DNA from: Nepenthes gracilis
Taxonomy: Eukaryota; Streptophyta; Magnoliopsida; Caryophyllales; Nepenthaceae
NCBI GenBank assembly: GCA_033239525.1
Contig: BSYO01000033.1
Span: 12,434,901-12,498,900, forward strand
DNA length: 64,000 nt
Direction of reading: 5' to 3'
Part shown: piece after piece, positions 24,901 to 30,614 of the stretch
Layout of the letters: each line of letters begins with the position of its first letter
How positions within the stretch are numbered: position 1 is the first letter of the stretch
The notes under the pieces: model-generated
Databases searched by the model: none
Told to the model about the DNA's origin: nothing
Seen by the model: only the letters and a program-made list of their open reading frames with translations
Translations under genes and position numbers: made by a program

Positions 24901-25779
24901 TACTAACAGGATATGATGTCTGTTAATGCGGAAGTCATTGATGCAAATATCAGGAACATATTAGCCAACATTTGGATGATATATTAGCCAACACAGCCGA
25001 TATATCAGCCAATACGATCCTATCAACTTACAATCTTTAGAAATTATTTTCCTTTCAATATATAGGATACTAATAAAACCGCAACTTATATTGATACCGA
25101 TACTGATATTTTCATTCAAGCTGGAAGTACTAACATGATTCAAGGAAAATAAACCATTCATATTATCTATCATAGGGCATTAATTTCACATAATACTGCA
25201 AAATTGAAGAGAAAAAGAAGCTCAGTAATTTCATCTGACAGCAAAATAAATAGTTGTTACCCACACAGCCAACTCACCAGGAGGGATTGTGGATTGAGCA
25301 ATTAAATCGTCAATAGATTCCAGCCCAAGTAAATCTGTCTTCTGAAAAAAGAACTTTAGAAATATGCTTGCAACAAAATAATGGAACAAAAGAAGTCGTG
25401 ATCTTTTTACCTCTCCCATTGACTTGCCAAAGATGGAACAGCAGTCCACATTACCATTTGAAGTAGCAGCCTCTGAATGCATTGGATCGGCAGAGCCCAA
25501 AATTTCTGTGGGTGTAACTGAAAGGGCGGGATCAGATAGAGCATCTTCAGCAACAGCAGATGGAATACCAAAAACTGATTGCTTCTTGTGCCGTGGCTTC
25601 ACTTTTGGCTGAAATCTGCCACCAACTCGAGCTGTAGCAGATAAAATATGTATCCCCTTTAAACGATCCACATCTTTATAAAAGATATTGAAAAAAACAT
25701 GGAACGGATTCTTATATGAGAAGAATGCATTACCAGGTGCAGCTGAAGGCTCAGAAAGGATATCATCGAAAAGGTCCAT
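794..25779 (-). CDS. BDP1: TFIIIB subunit B'' (Bdp1), 13 coding exons, 3' end outside window
   Basis: Bdp1 joins TBP and Brf1 in TFIIIB, which recruits RNA polymerase III to tRNA, 5S rRNA and other class III promoters in the nucleus. Exons on the minus strand are 25734-25779, 25411-25631, 25278-25341, 25135-25166, 24662-24919, 24238-24301, 23973-24163, 23532-23868, 23335-23435, 23183-23226, 21296-21491, 17708-17852 and 794-936. All junctions are GT/AG and the phases agree, giving 1842 nt (614 codons) without a stop. The N terminus MDLFDDILSEPS is followed by a basic GGRFQPKVKPRHKK motif. Residues of about 507-560 form the SANT domain, from RWSNCDTELFYQ through QQLFPGRTRHQIKLKYKKEE. A helical, charged tail (DLSHMEQLMRKLQ) follows. 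The final exons lie before position 1. Introns are swollen by transposons. Identity is well supported; exact use of the two smallest exons is inferred from phase. Confidence 0.93.
1081..2130 (+). mobile_element. hAT-like MITE copy 1, split by an 0.8-kb insertion
   Basis: The left TIR CATAGATGTAAATATC and the following GTATCGGGGC...GATACC match the other copies. The second half resumes at about 1946 with CCAATACTGATATTTT and continues through the family's central 'cctatcaactt.cgattttt' part. The right TIR is decayed. The copy lies in the large BDP1 intron. Confidence 0.6.
1137..1945. mobile_element. Insertion inside MITE copy 1 (MITE-like)
   Basis: About 0.8 kb of unrelated AT-rich sequence separates the halves of the MITE. 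Its ends are roughly inverted: GTTAAAGGAGC near the left and GCACCTTTAATAAC near the right. CCACTATT and CCAATACT on either side may be a decayed 8-bp duplication. No coding capacity is seen. The class is uncertain. Confidence 0.4.
2361..2556 (-). mobile_element. hAT-like MITE copy 2 (partial, reverse)
   Basis: It contains the family interior in reverse orientation: 'aaaattctcaaaaatcataa' followed by TCGTATTGACC, and the ATATCGATATCGA core. Its outer TIR is decayed on the right. Confidence 0.5.
3285..3471 (+). mobile_element. hAT-like MITE copy 3 (left-truncated)
   Basis: The family interior (TCGGTTATGATTTTCAAAAA, TTTTTTCCATCTAATA) leads to a right end TACTTTTATCCATG. The left TIR is missing. 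Confidence 0.5.
3763..4034 (-). mobile_element. hAT-like MITE copy 4 (full length, reverse)
   Basis: Both TIRs are present: CATAGATGAAAATATTGG on the left and CGATATTTTCATCCATG on the right. The interior reads in reverse relative to copies 5 to 12. Confidence 0.65.
4161..4424 (+). mobile_element. hAT-like MITE copy 5 (full length)
   Basis: TIRs CATAGATGCAAATAT and TATTTTCTTCTATG bound 264 bp. The interior has GTATCGGGACACCC and the central 'attaacttatgattttcaaaa' segment shared by the family. Confidence 0.65.
5487..6661 (+). repeat. 5' LTR of the Tat element
   Basis: It starts TGATGGGTCCCGACAC and ends GAGGACGCAACA. It carries a promoter-like TATAAATA at 6197-6204. An internal near-direct repeat built on 'caggcctcccagcacacgcc' (6101-6160) is present in both LTRs. 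It is followed directly by the primer binding site. Confidence 0.92.
6197..6204 (+). promoter_or_regulatory. TATA box of the 5' LTR
   Basis: TATAAATA lies 3' of a GC-richer block and is kept in the 3' LTR at 15972-15979. It is the likely core promoter for the genomic RNA of the element. Confidence 0.6.
6663..6676 (+). promoter_or_regulatory. Primer binding site (tRNA-Asp type)
   Basis: TGGCGCCGTT follows the LTR after one T. This is complementary to the 3' end of plant tRNA-Asp, a primer commonly used by Athila and Tat elements. Only the first ten bases match well. Confidence 0.7.
6799..8340 (+). pseudogene. gag of the Tat element, frameshifted
   Basis: The coat protein region spreads over several frames. 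An N-terminal piece (6799-7080) contains a helix with KIEGMSKVFETLCSKIDER. The core Retrotrans_gag domain lies at 7533-8195: TLKGEARMWFYGMPADSI, then FLSQFASSRRVEKQPWHL and ESLRGFLARFVAEARQI. A C-terminal zinc knuckle survives as CNYHCSRGHSTEDW near 8135-8175, with the last Cys replaced by Trp; the following EIEELIKKGHLNRFL is in a different frame. At least three frame changes and a stop in the region before 7533 make it non-functional. Confidence 0.85.
8427..9050 (+). pseudogene. Aspartic protease region of Tat pol
   Basis: An open frame of 207 codons. The active-site segment reads FIDNGSSKNLLYLDAYFKLG, with D-N-G-S-S in place of the usual D-T/G-G-S-S. The flap/second motif region contains FLIMDLPSVYNAILGRPCLA, the usual ILGRP signature. 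The frame stops with TGA at 9048 in the linker to reverse transcriptase. It would process Gag-Pol in an active element. Confidence 0.85.
9051..10436 (+). pseudogene. Reverse transcriptase and native RNase H of Tat pol
   Basis: From 9051 the frame reads LISFLRENSDVFARS and KPVRQKCRNYS, with in-frame TAA at 9261 and 9270 just before YPDWLANVVMVKKSSGKW. From 9285 it is open for 383 codons. Reverse transcriptase motifs are LNKACPKDSFPL, MDAYSGYNHI, MPFGLKNTGATYQR and the catalytic YVDDM (residues 116-120 of the open frame). The connected RNase H (LYHSVSDTALSSALIWE ... LTDQPLKAIL) lacks the first catalytic Asp of the gypsy type, as in other Tat elements. A frameshift near 10395 splits off the next domain, since GQALADFVVE continues in another frame. 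Confidence 0.92.
10440..10860 (+). pseudogene. Second, archaeal-type RNase H domain of Tat pol
   Basis: WTLHVDGSSMKDGCGAGVVL, then NNVAEYEALLAGLQLA and VVYNDSELVVNQVRGNF form an RNase HI fold with the catalytic Asp, Glu and Asp in DGSS, AEYEAL and YNDSEL. A separate RNase H after the native one is known for plant Tat elements (dual RNase H). The frame is open from 10337 to a TAA at 10826, after which NTKADTLARAAAL still continues the homology. Confidence 0.9.
10861..12204 (+). pseudogene. Integrase of Tat pol, catalytically dead
   Basis: The zinc-binding domain (10969-11346) reads EVHLGICMSYIGG ... GYYWPTM ... VRKYENCQ; a His is Tyr and a Cys is Tyr compared with the H2C2 pattern. The core has GIDYFTKWVEAVPLA (first Asp) and VTDNEMQFTGKRF (second Asp). 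In PQANGQVKVTSR the third catalytic residue, normally Glu, is Lys. Stops occur at 11344, in FL*QN near 11500 and at 11953. The C-terminal part (12022-12204) has NWEGPFLVSAILRGGAYKL and ends LRRYYQ. The element could not integrate by itself. Confidence 0.9.
12310..12725 (+). repeat. 41-bp tandem repeat array in the Tat 3' region
   Basis: About ten imperfect units of 40-41 bp follow the pol stop: GGTTTCGTCCGAGCGGCCCA then AGAGGTTGTATTTCAAAACTC. Units differ by a few substitutions and short deletions. The open frame across the array (12247-12732) only reflects the repeat. The array lies in the untranslated region between integrase and the antisense ORF. Confidence 0.9.
12881..14985 (-). pseudogene. 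Antisense ORF of the Tat element (Transposase_28-like)
   Basis: On the strand opposite to gag-pol, the open segment 14166-14723 encodes a protein with PSDGFIAFYDVYLKGGLRFP, PLELYHLMRELGIPFARLQP and NAIRYIVSLCVF. This resembles the 'putative gypsy type transposon' domain (Pfam Transposase_28), which occurs in antisense ORFs of plant Tat elements. Upstream sequence from about 14985 is in frame apart from a TAG at 14751-14753. Downstream pieces encode a lysine run, acidic stretches (13801-14019) and a coiled-coil-like segment (13201-13422, LRAAGEGSQRLQVELAEATA). Its role is unknown. It is broken by several stops. Confidence 0.75.
15201..15243 (+). promoter_or_regulatory. Hairpin and polypurine tract of the Tat element
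   Basis: GGGGGG (15238-15243) followed by CTAA precedes the 3' LTR and is the likely primer for plus-strand DNA synthesis. Directly 5' of it, CATGTCAAACGGTTGA and TCAAATCCTTTGATATG are imperfect inverted repeats (15201-15238). Confidence 0.6.
15248..16433 (+). repeat. 3' LTR of the Tat element
   Basis: It starts TGATGGGTCCCAGCATC, carries TATAAATA at 15972-15979 and ends GAGGACACAACA. It has about 17 extra bases near the start (AGAAAAGAAGG) relative to the 5' LTR and many substitutions. The flanking ATAAG is the second copy of the target duplication. Confidence 0.92.
17708..17852 (-). CDS. BDP1: BDP1 exon 12 (core of SANT domain)
   Basis: Acceptor caatgacag, donor AAAG|gtattt, 145 nt, phase 0 to 1. 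It encodes AISQFGSDLSMIQQLFPGR and TRHQIKLKYKKEERRHPLRL. F-G-S/T-D-x-S-M-I and LFPGRTRHQIKLKYKKEE are the diagnostic core of Bdp1 SANT domains, which contacts TFIIIB partners and promoter DNA. Confidence 0.95.
17960..18152 (+). mobile_element. hAT-like MITE copy 6 (left-truncated)
   Basis: It lies in the intron between BDP1 exons 12 and 11. The right end GACATTTTCGTCCGTG and the interior (TTAGATTACAATTTGCAGAA, ATACGTAATATCCGATA) match the family. Confidence 0.5.
18392..18553. mobile_element. Small MITE-like element
   Basis: About 160 bp with inverted ends: TTTGGCACTGCTGTTGAAAT on the left and CCAAACTTTTCAACAGTATC on the right. It has no coding capacity and lies next to another MITE-like sequence in a BDP1 intron. 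Confidence 0.4.
18554..21018. mobile_element. MITE-like element split by a solo LTR
   Basis: The left end GGTCTCTTTGGATTGCA and the right end TGCAACCAAACGTGACC are imperfect inverted repeats of a type seen in Harbinger-like MITEs. GAATTCC-rich sequence lies inside both halves. The two halves are separated by the LTR at 19126-20921. Confidence 0.4.
19126..20921 (+). mobile_element. Solo LTR (family C) in a BDP1 intron
   Basis: It begins TGTAACACCGGATTTC and ends CAGCATATGACA, flanked by AAAAA and AAGAA (one mismatch). The body contains GATGCGTGCTCATG, CTAATGCGCC and a GAGAGAGAAAAGA leader as in the LTR at 4508. No protein-coding remnant is present. Confidence 0.55.
21296..21491 (-). CDS. BDP1: BDP1 exon 11 (first part of SANT domain)
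   Basis: Acceptor cggtgcag, donor TATCAG|gtatgt, 196 nt, phase 2 to 0. It encodes an acidic stretch (DDDPSYDDDETFDSD), then NYYNYQSYMQKSP and the start of the SANT domain, RWSNCDTELFYQ. The split after ELFYQ joins exactly to AISQFGSDLSMIQQ in the next exon, 3.4 kb away. Confidence 0.93.
21560..21829 (+). mobile_element. hAT-like MITE copy 7
   Basis: The right TIR GATATTTTCATCCATG is intact. The left end is decayed (ATTGACACAAATGTTGGCC). Interior motifs GTATCGGGAACCCC and CTGTCAACTTATAATTTTTA are typical. First of four copies in the same BDP1 intron (21492-23182). Confidence 0.6.
22036..22272 (+). mobile_element. hAT-like MITE copy 8 (full length)
   Basis: TIRs CATTGATGCAAATATC and AATTTTCATCTATG bound 237 bp. 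The flanks ATTACAAA and GTCACAAA agree at 6 of 8 positions, as expected for an aged 8-bp target duplication. Confidence 0.7.
22505..22755 (+). mobile_element. hAT-like MITE copy 9 (full length)
   Basis: TIRs CATTAATGCAAATATC and GATATTTTCATTGATG bound 251 bp. The flanks ATGCTAAC and TTGCCAAC match at 6 of 8 positions. Confidence 0.7.
22908..23147 (+). mobile_element. hAT-like MITE copy 10 (full length)
   Basis: TIRs CATTCATGCAAATATC and ACATTTTCATCCATG bound 240 bp. The flanks GTTCTAAC and GTTCCATC match at 6 of 8 positions. The copy ends only 35 bp from BDP1 exon 10. Confidence 0.7.
23183..23226 (-). CDS. BDP1: BDP1 exon 10
   Basis: Acceptor tatgcag, donor GTGAG|gtattt, 44 nt, ending in phase 2. 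It encodes NKETAAAKASTSDV and, across the junction, R. The next exon supplies the single base needed, at 21491. Confidence 0.85.
23335..23435 (-). CDS. BDP1: BDP1 exon 9 (PEDEID / LPIRDLI segment)
   Basis: Acceptor cactatag, donor GCG|gtaccc, 101 nt, phase 1 to 0. It encodes VDKSLLEMPEDEIDFQKLP then IRDLIIRAEFKERQA. A PEDEID-x-x-xLPI-x-DLI pattern upstream of the SANT domain is a hallmark of plant Bdp1 and strongly supports the identification. Confidence 0.9.
23532..23868 (-). CDS. BDP1: BDP1 exon 8 (basic, lysine-rich)
   Basis: Acceptor tccttag, donor TGCG|gtaatt, 337 nt, phase 0 to 1. It starts HGESWKRKTSTEPDSTW, has a run of basic clusters (SPRKLRKRKVDHE), a highly acidic centre, and ends in KKHPKKFSHSSRRKRR. 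The clusters are candidate nuclear localisation signals. They lead directly into the conserved PEDEID segment of the next exon. Confidence 0.88.
23973..24163 (-). CDS. BDP1: BDP1 exon 7
   Basis: Acceptor gcctcag, donor GAG|gtatct, 191 nt, entered in phase 1 and left in phase 0. It encodes GKTIGKYPQDSSMV and, near its end, an acidic/aromatic stretch (PDFPSLSYDDAFSTDS). The ATG at 24173 lies before the acceptor and is preceded closely by stops, so it is not a start. Confidence 0.82.
24238..24301 (-). CDS. BDP1: BDP1 exon 6
   Basis: Acceptor cataacag, donor TCTG|gtatta, 64 nt, phase 0 to phase 1. It encodes EAKAFSCLEPLEIMSEVTATS. An alternative donor earlier in the exon (GAG|gttacc) would end in phase 0 and would not fit exon 7, so the later donor is preferred. 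Confidence 0.72.
24396..24638 (+). mobile_element. hAT-like MITE copy 11, perfect 8-bp TSD
   Basis: TIRs CATTGATGCAAATATC and AATATTTTCATCCATG bound 243 bp. The flanks are identical: TTCATGAC at 24388-24395 and again at 24639-24646. The 8-bp duplication points to the hAT superfamily. It lies in the intron between BDP1 exons 6 and 5. Confidence 0.8.
24662..24919 (-). CDS. BDP1: BDP1 exon 5
   Basis: Acceptor cattaacag, donor GAG|gttaga, 258 nt, phase 0 at both ends. It encodes TSYPVSSNEHDHF followed by a Ser/Phe/Glu-rich linker that ends in NCGRLETE. No known domain is seen; this part of Bdp1 is usually poorly conserved. Confidence 0.82.
24936..25120 (+). mobile_element. hAT-like MITE copy 12, makes up most of a BDP1 intron
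   Basis: TIRs CATTGATGCAAATATC and GATATTTTCATTCAAG bound 185 bp; the centre is shortened and locally duplicated (ATATTAGCCAACA repeated). The flanks GCGGAAGT and CTGGAAGT match at 6 of 8. Splice sites of the surrounding intron (24920-25134) lie only 15 or so bases outside the element on each side. Confidence 0.7.
25135..25166 (-). CDS. BDP1: BDP1 micro-exon 4 (32 nt)
   Basis: Acceptor ctatgatag, donor CAT|gttagt; it encodes DNMNGLFSLNH. It is the only short open segment seen that restores phase between exons 3 and 5. It lies directly beside a MITE (24936-25120) that fills most of the next intron. Exon 3 and exon 4 could also be skipped together without a frame change. Confidence 0.6.
25278..25341 (-). 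CDS. BDP1: BDP1 exon 3
   Basis: Acceptor tttttcag, donor CCTG|gtgagt, 64 nt, ending in phase 1. It encodes KTDLLGLESIDDLIAQSTIPP. The phase does not fit the large exon at 24662-24919 directly, which calls for the 32-nt exon between them (64+32 = 96 nt keeps the frame). Confidence 0.8.
25411..25631 (-). CDS. BDP1: BDP1 exon 2
   Basis: Acceptor gctacag, donor GAG|gtaaaa, 221 nt, ends in phase 0. It encodes the basic segment ARVGGRFQPKVKPRHKK and a low-complexity region rich in Ser, Ala and Glu. The basic block next to the N terminus is the best conserved N-terminal feature of plant Bdp1 proteins. Confidence 0.88.
25734..25779 (-). CDS. BDP1: BDP1 exon with start codon
   Basis: The ATG at 25779 opens MDLFDDILSEPSAAP and ends at a CTG|gtaatg donor in phase 1. 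This start is chosen because the acidic MD-DD opening followed at once by the GGRFQPK block is the usual plant Bdp1 N-terminus. The long open frame that reads through the donor (down to 25231) mixes exon and intron sequence and is not used. Confidence 0.85.
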
Positions 25780-28700
25780 GATGAAACTGGTGGTACCTAT
25801 CTCCAAACATGAGAAATTTATAGGTGAATCAGCTAAATGCCCCAAATTTGAAGCACATACAGCAAATTTCCATTTCAATCAATGTTGATGACAGAAAAAA
25901 AGACAGACAAACATGCATCTATAATTTGTAGTCACAATTTTTTTCTTTAGCACTAAAGCAAGCATTTCTTATGAACGGGCCAACATTCTAAATAGTAAAA
26001 ATCAAAGTGTCAATCTATGTGCGCACACACCTGTTTTTTGATAGGTTAAATATCTACACCCTCATCTCTTTGAAACCCATGTTTCTTATCATCTTAGAAG
26101 TATCAATAGAACTCATTTGCTACACTCTACAAAATAAGTTTTAAACAAGGCACTACTCAATATATTCATTTATAATTAAAAAAAAAAACTCAAACTTAAT
26201 TTGTGATAACTCAATTAGAAGCTTCAACTCAGTTTCTTCGAGCTTAACTTGTAAACTTAAATGAGCCAAACTCAAACCAAATTTTAAACTTGTCAAATTA
26301 TTGAGTCAAGTCATAGTGAAAACCACTCTTAACTTATTTACAACGTTACCTATGGAATCAATTGTCAAAAAGTTGTCAGCGCTATAAATGCCAAAATAAT
26401 TCTTAATGATCATGATTCTTTAAAGTATATCAACAATGATTGATAAACCATATTTTACAACAGAAGGCTACAATATGTCTACGGTGTAACAAACATAACA
26501 TATTGATGTATCATATAAATAACACTGTGAGAGTGCAATGTAAATTATAGCATGGCTTATATATTTTGTGCAGGTATCATTCTTAAACTATTAAGAATGT
26601 ACTTAGTTCAATTTTTTTGCTAAGTTAACTATGCACAATGGATTAATCTCATTATGTTGTTCAAAGCGTTACACCATAACCTAAATGTCATAAAGAGGAT
26701 CACACTTTTGACTCCTCCTATCAATTGAGATTGTCGTATTTTTTAATGCATAAAAATGTCATTTGAAAGAATTAAAAAAAATCAATAATTCTTCGGGAAA
26801 AAGACAAATAAAAAAATTGATTTAGAAATTAAATCAATCTCGTTTAATATATATCGCAAAAATTAGTTTGTAATCAATGTTTATACCGATATACTTTCAA
26901 AAAATTAAAAAAAAAGGAGCATAATCTAGAATTAGAAACCTATGAAAACAAAAACCTTTTATGAGTAATGGAAACTTCTGAAAATCATAATTTTAATATT
27001 TTTAAGTTCTCCAAAATTCAATACCAAGTTTGAACAACAAAACTGACATATTTAAATAGATTTTTCAGAATTTTTTGTTTTCATGAAAAAGTTTACAAAA
27101 ACTCAAACTTAAAAACTAAACAGAAGTAGATACTTATTGAAAAACTATACACATCCTAGATTTACGTCCTTGATATTACATATTTGGAGATATCCTCATA
27201 TCCATAAATATTCAAGGTAAATAGTTTACACGGATATCAGATACTTCTCCTTTTTTGGAAATCCATGCATGTACACAAAATCAAGTATGGGTTCAGAGGA
27301 AACACATACTAAGAGAAACTTCTCGCTCCAAACAAAATGGGAAAGATGACATCTTAGCCACAGCATACAGAATATCCTGCAACTATAATTTACAAAAACT
27401 TTCAAACTAAACAAACTGGAAGTTTTTCTTTTTTCTGACACCCCTCATGCAGCGAAATACATTGTTCTAATAATTCATATGAAATTAAACACATTCAAAT
27501 TTAGTATGGACTTGCAATCTGAAAGATTAACTTGTAGTTGCACTAAGTTGTCTCCCTTGTCAAACAAAGAATTTGTTCCAGTCCAATTTTCCCCGACACA
27601 TACCACCATATCTGCCACCAAACAATTAATCAGATCGTTGTTTAACATCAAGAAAACTATGTCACACACATATTAGCACATCCTTTTTGACCAGTAGAAA
27701 TTAGCTCATCCAACATAAATATCAAAACCAAATCAAGATGTAGACTAGGATGAAAGTGGTAATCTCTAATAGGCAACGGAATACAGTTGACCACTCTAGC
27801 AGCCATTGAACTGAATGCCAAAAATATACTCTCTCCAGGATAAAAGAATAAGGTCCTTCTCAGCTTAGACTTAAAGATCCAAGCCATAGCTTCCTTTCTT
27901 TTCTGTGCCCTTGTAAGGAAGAACTCTTTGCTAAAATAAGAGTGAGGCTAGAATCACATAGTAAAAAAAGAAGATGCTTGCTTTTTGTTCGTAGGATCTT
28001 GCCACTGGTAGACATGTTCTTACATTTTAAAAATCAGGCTCGTATCAATAATTATAATTTTACGTATAGACAATTACTCAATATCACTTGTTCATTTTCA
28101 AAAAAAAAAAAAAATTCTTTGTGCCTTTGTAAAAAAAAAACATGCTTTCGGTCAGGGGGCCTGAGAGACCGTGGTTTACCCTGTCACAAATGTCAGCAAT
28201 TTGAATCCGCTTAACTCCAACTCGTGAAATTAGCCTTTACAAAGCTACTCTCATTGAATATAGGAAATGAAAGTCAGCCCAGCCAATCTTTGCTTAACCT
28301 ACTTACCTATGATCGGTTAATTCCGAAATCTTTGATCTTGTCTGATTGGTTTTGTATCTTCCAAATAATTCCCGCATGAGATCCGAAGCCATTTTTTTCA
28401 TATCCTTCAATAAAAAAATTCATTCTCTTTATAGAAATATAGGAGGTAAAACCAATAAATATTTCTTTTTCAATTCATCCTAGGTGAAATTCTCACTCCA
28501 TCACCATTATTTGTGAAAATTAACAATCTTCCACCATCAGCTTGAATATTCATATGCATTAGAAGCCATTTGTAATCAGAAAAACCTTTCGCTGAGAGAA
28601 ATATCAACAAATAGATAGCACTAAGTGTGAAATAACTCGTGTTACATCTGAAATTCTGTGCCACCATCAGAATAATCAGCAATGACTAATGAAAAAGCTT

Positions 28701-29999
28701 AGGATGCCATGTATCTACGGATTTCAAACAGGATGGCGGTCATAATGAATCAAGTCGGAAACAAAGGGAACACAACATATTTCCGAGCAAGAAAACAAAC
28801 ATAAACCCAGGATATGAAACTGGTTCTTAAGCACTATGAAGGATTTAAGGCTTTCTAATAATTATATATTGATGTCAAGCTCGATACCTTATTCCTGGTA
28901 GCAAACAAAGAGAAAAAAACAGTTACTCTGGCATCTTCTGATTCACAGATCAAAACTCTCATCTTTTAGTTTGATTGCTATGCCACATATGAAAGAAGTT
29001 CTCAAAAACAAATGGGACAGTTTTTCAATTGCTACAATGCTTTAAATGTTGGCACTGAAAATGTGATACCGGAACTGAGAAACGGTGTCAAATACGTTAA
29101 CAAAACTGAATTTAAAATTTCAAAAATTTTCCATATGTTCTTCTCCAGAAAAAGGACTACAGACAAATAAAAGGAAATGAACGGGTAGTACAAGTTCGGG
29201 TCTTCTATTTCAATTCCAAAGGAGAGAGATACTGATAAACAGGAAAAGAAGCATTCAAATACCTAATGTATTCTGCACTAAACATACATTTTCCAGTAGC
29301 AACTGGACTTATTTGAACATAGCAGCAACATGAATAAGTTGAATTAGTCGCATAAATTAATGGTGGGGGGCTTAAAGCCCTGGAATTATAAATTTTACGC
29401 TTAGCAAATAAAACTCCTCAACTTGATCTTACATACATCCCAGCCAACTTCAACAACAACAACTCACATTATACTGAGTGTTCAAAGTCGTATGTCAACA
29501 ATTGAACGCTTAAGTTTCAGGATACCTATTCATCCTTGCGCAACTGTTTGGCCAACTTCAACATAAATTCGATCATTTGAATGAAGTGGGCAAGTTGAAG
29601 CTGTTTACACCCAAAATTCAAGCTTTGTAAATGGAGGATCTCATTTAATCCAAACACATCCCCTTTATGCACATGCACAAGTTGTTCAAATCTGTATTTC
29701 AAGAATGTTTCACGTATTCATCCAGATTGCAAAGCAATTTGGCCTAAGTTTGAAACTATTAAGATGCCAAGAAATCATTAAGACCTAAGTCACCGTTTCC
29801 CCATCATTTTATTACACGTAACCCCCTGAGAAAAAAGATATTTGGTTTTCTTTTAATCGTCCATAAACCTATCAAACTCTCTTTTCTTCAGTTTCCCATC
29901 CAAACTCTAGCCAAAACGACTTCGACTTGTCCGCAATCGTCAAAAGAAATAACAGCATACCATGAGAAAAATATTCCATTGAAAACATAAAAAACCCAA
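25780..29999 (-). other. BDP1: Upstream region of the BDP1 ATG, probably 5' UTR intron
   Basis: About 4.2 kb of AT-rich sequence between the BDP1 start codon and the GC-richer leader-like stretch near 30.1 kb. I see no credible coding exon, RNA gene or transposon termini. Short poly-A/T tracts occur, for example near 28100. An acceptor for a leader intron could lie at 'catttag' near 25830, but this cannot be settled from sequence alone. Confidence 0.4.
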
Positions 30000-30345
30000 A
30001 ACGCAATTTCATAGATAAGCAAAATTATTGAAAGGATAACGATTTTCTTATGCGGTAGCAGAGATTGGAGGAAGAAATACCCAAAATTGCCCGTTCTCTT
30101 ACTCGCTTCGGTTTATTTTCTCAATCCTCTTTGCCTGGATGGTTGGTTTTCTCTCCTCCCACTTCGTTTTAATTAGTTGGGATGCGGAAGCTACTCATAT
30201 TCTCTGACTCCCTCCGCTGAAAACCCTTTGCAAAGACCTTTTTCTGTTGTTCCAATCTTCTAGATCCGTCTATAAAATTTGTGTTCCTGTTTCTCCCATT
30301 AGGTTGGCCATTTTCCCTCTTTTCCCCAAGGCTCGCACGTGATGG
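30000..30345 (-). promoter_or_regulatory. BDP1: Likely BDP1 promoter and non-coding leader
   Basis: Base composition changes here to a less AT-rich mix with purine-rich leader-like sequence on the minus strand (gagagaaaacc, agagaacggg). A palindromic G-box core CACGTG lies at 30336-30341. This is the expected place for the transcription start of a gene running toward lower coordinates, about 4.3 kb upstream of the ATG. No clear minus-strand TATA box is seen. Confidence 0.35.
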
Positions 30346-30614
30346 GGGGCCATAATTGTCCCTTCAAAGGGAAAATTTTTTTTTTTTTTTTTTTTTTGGT
30401 GGATAGGAAGCATTAACTGCATTTTGGTAGGTTGAATTGAGCCCAGTTTTCGGTAGAAACATACTCTAAAGAAATAAATCGAGCTTCAACAAATTTTTAA
30501 ATATGGTGACTTCTGATATCAATATATTTTATTTAAAAATTTTGAACAGAATTCTTGAAGATGTTAATGACACTTATATTGTCACAAAAATAATCATAAT
30601 ATCCTGGCTGATAT
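30346..30614. other. Intergenic, nothing recognised
   Basis: AT-rich spacer between the BDP1 promoter region and the next retroelement. It has a 23-base poly-T tract at about 30376 and ends in GATAT (30610-30614), the target duplication of the element that follows. Confidence 0.6.

Noticed and set aside
25231..25878. Single 215-codon minus-strand ORF at the BDP1 start
   Set aside because: It reads through two introns with good GT/AG sites; only parts of it fit the Bdp1 protein and the phase chain.
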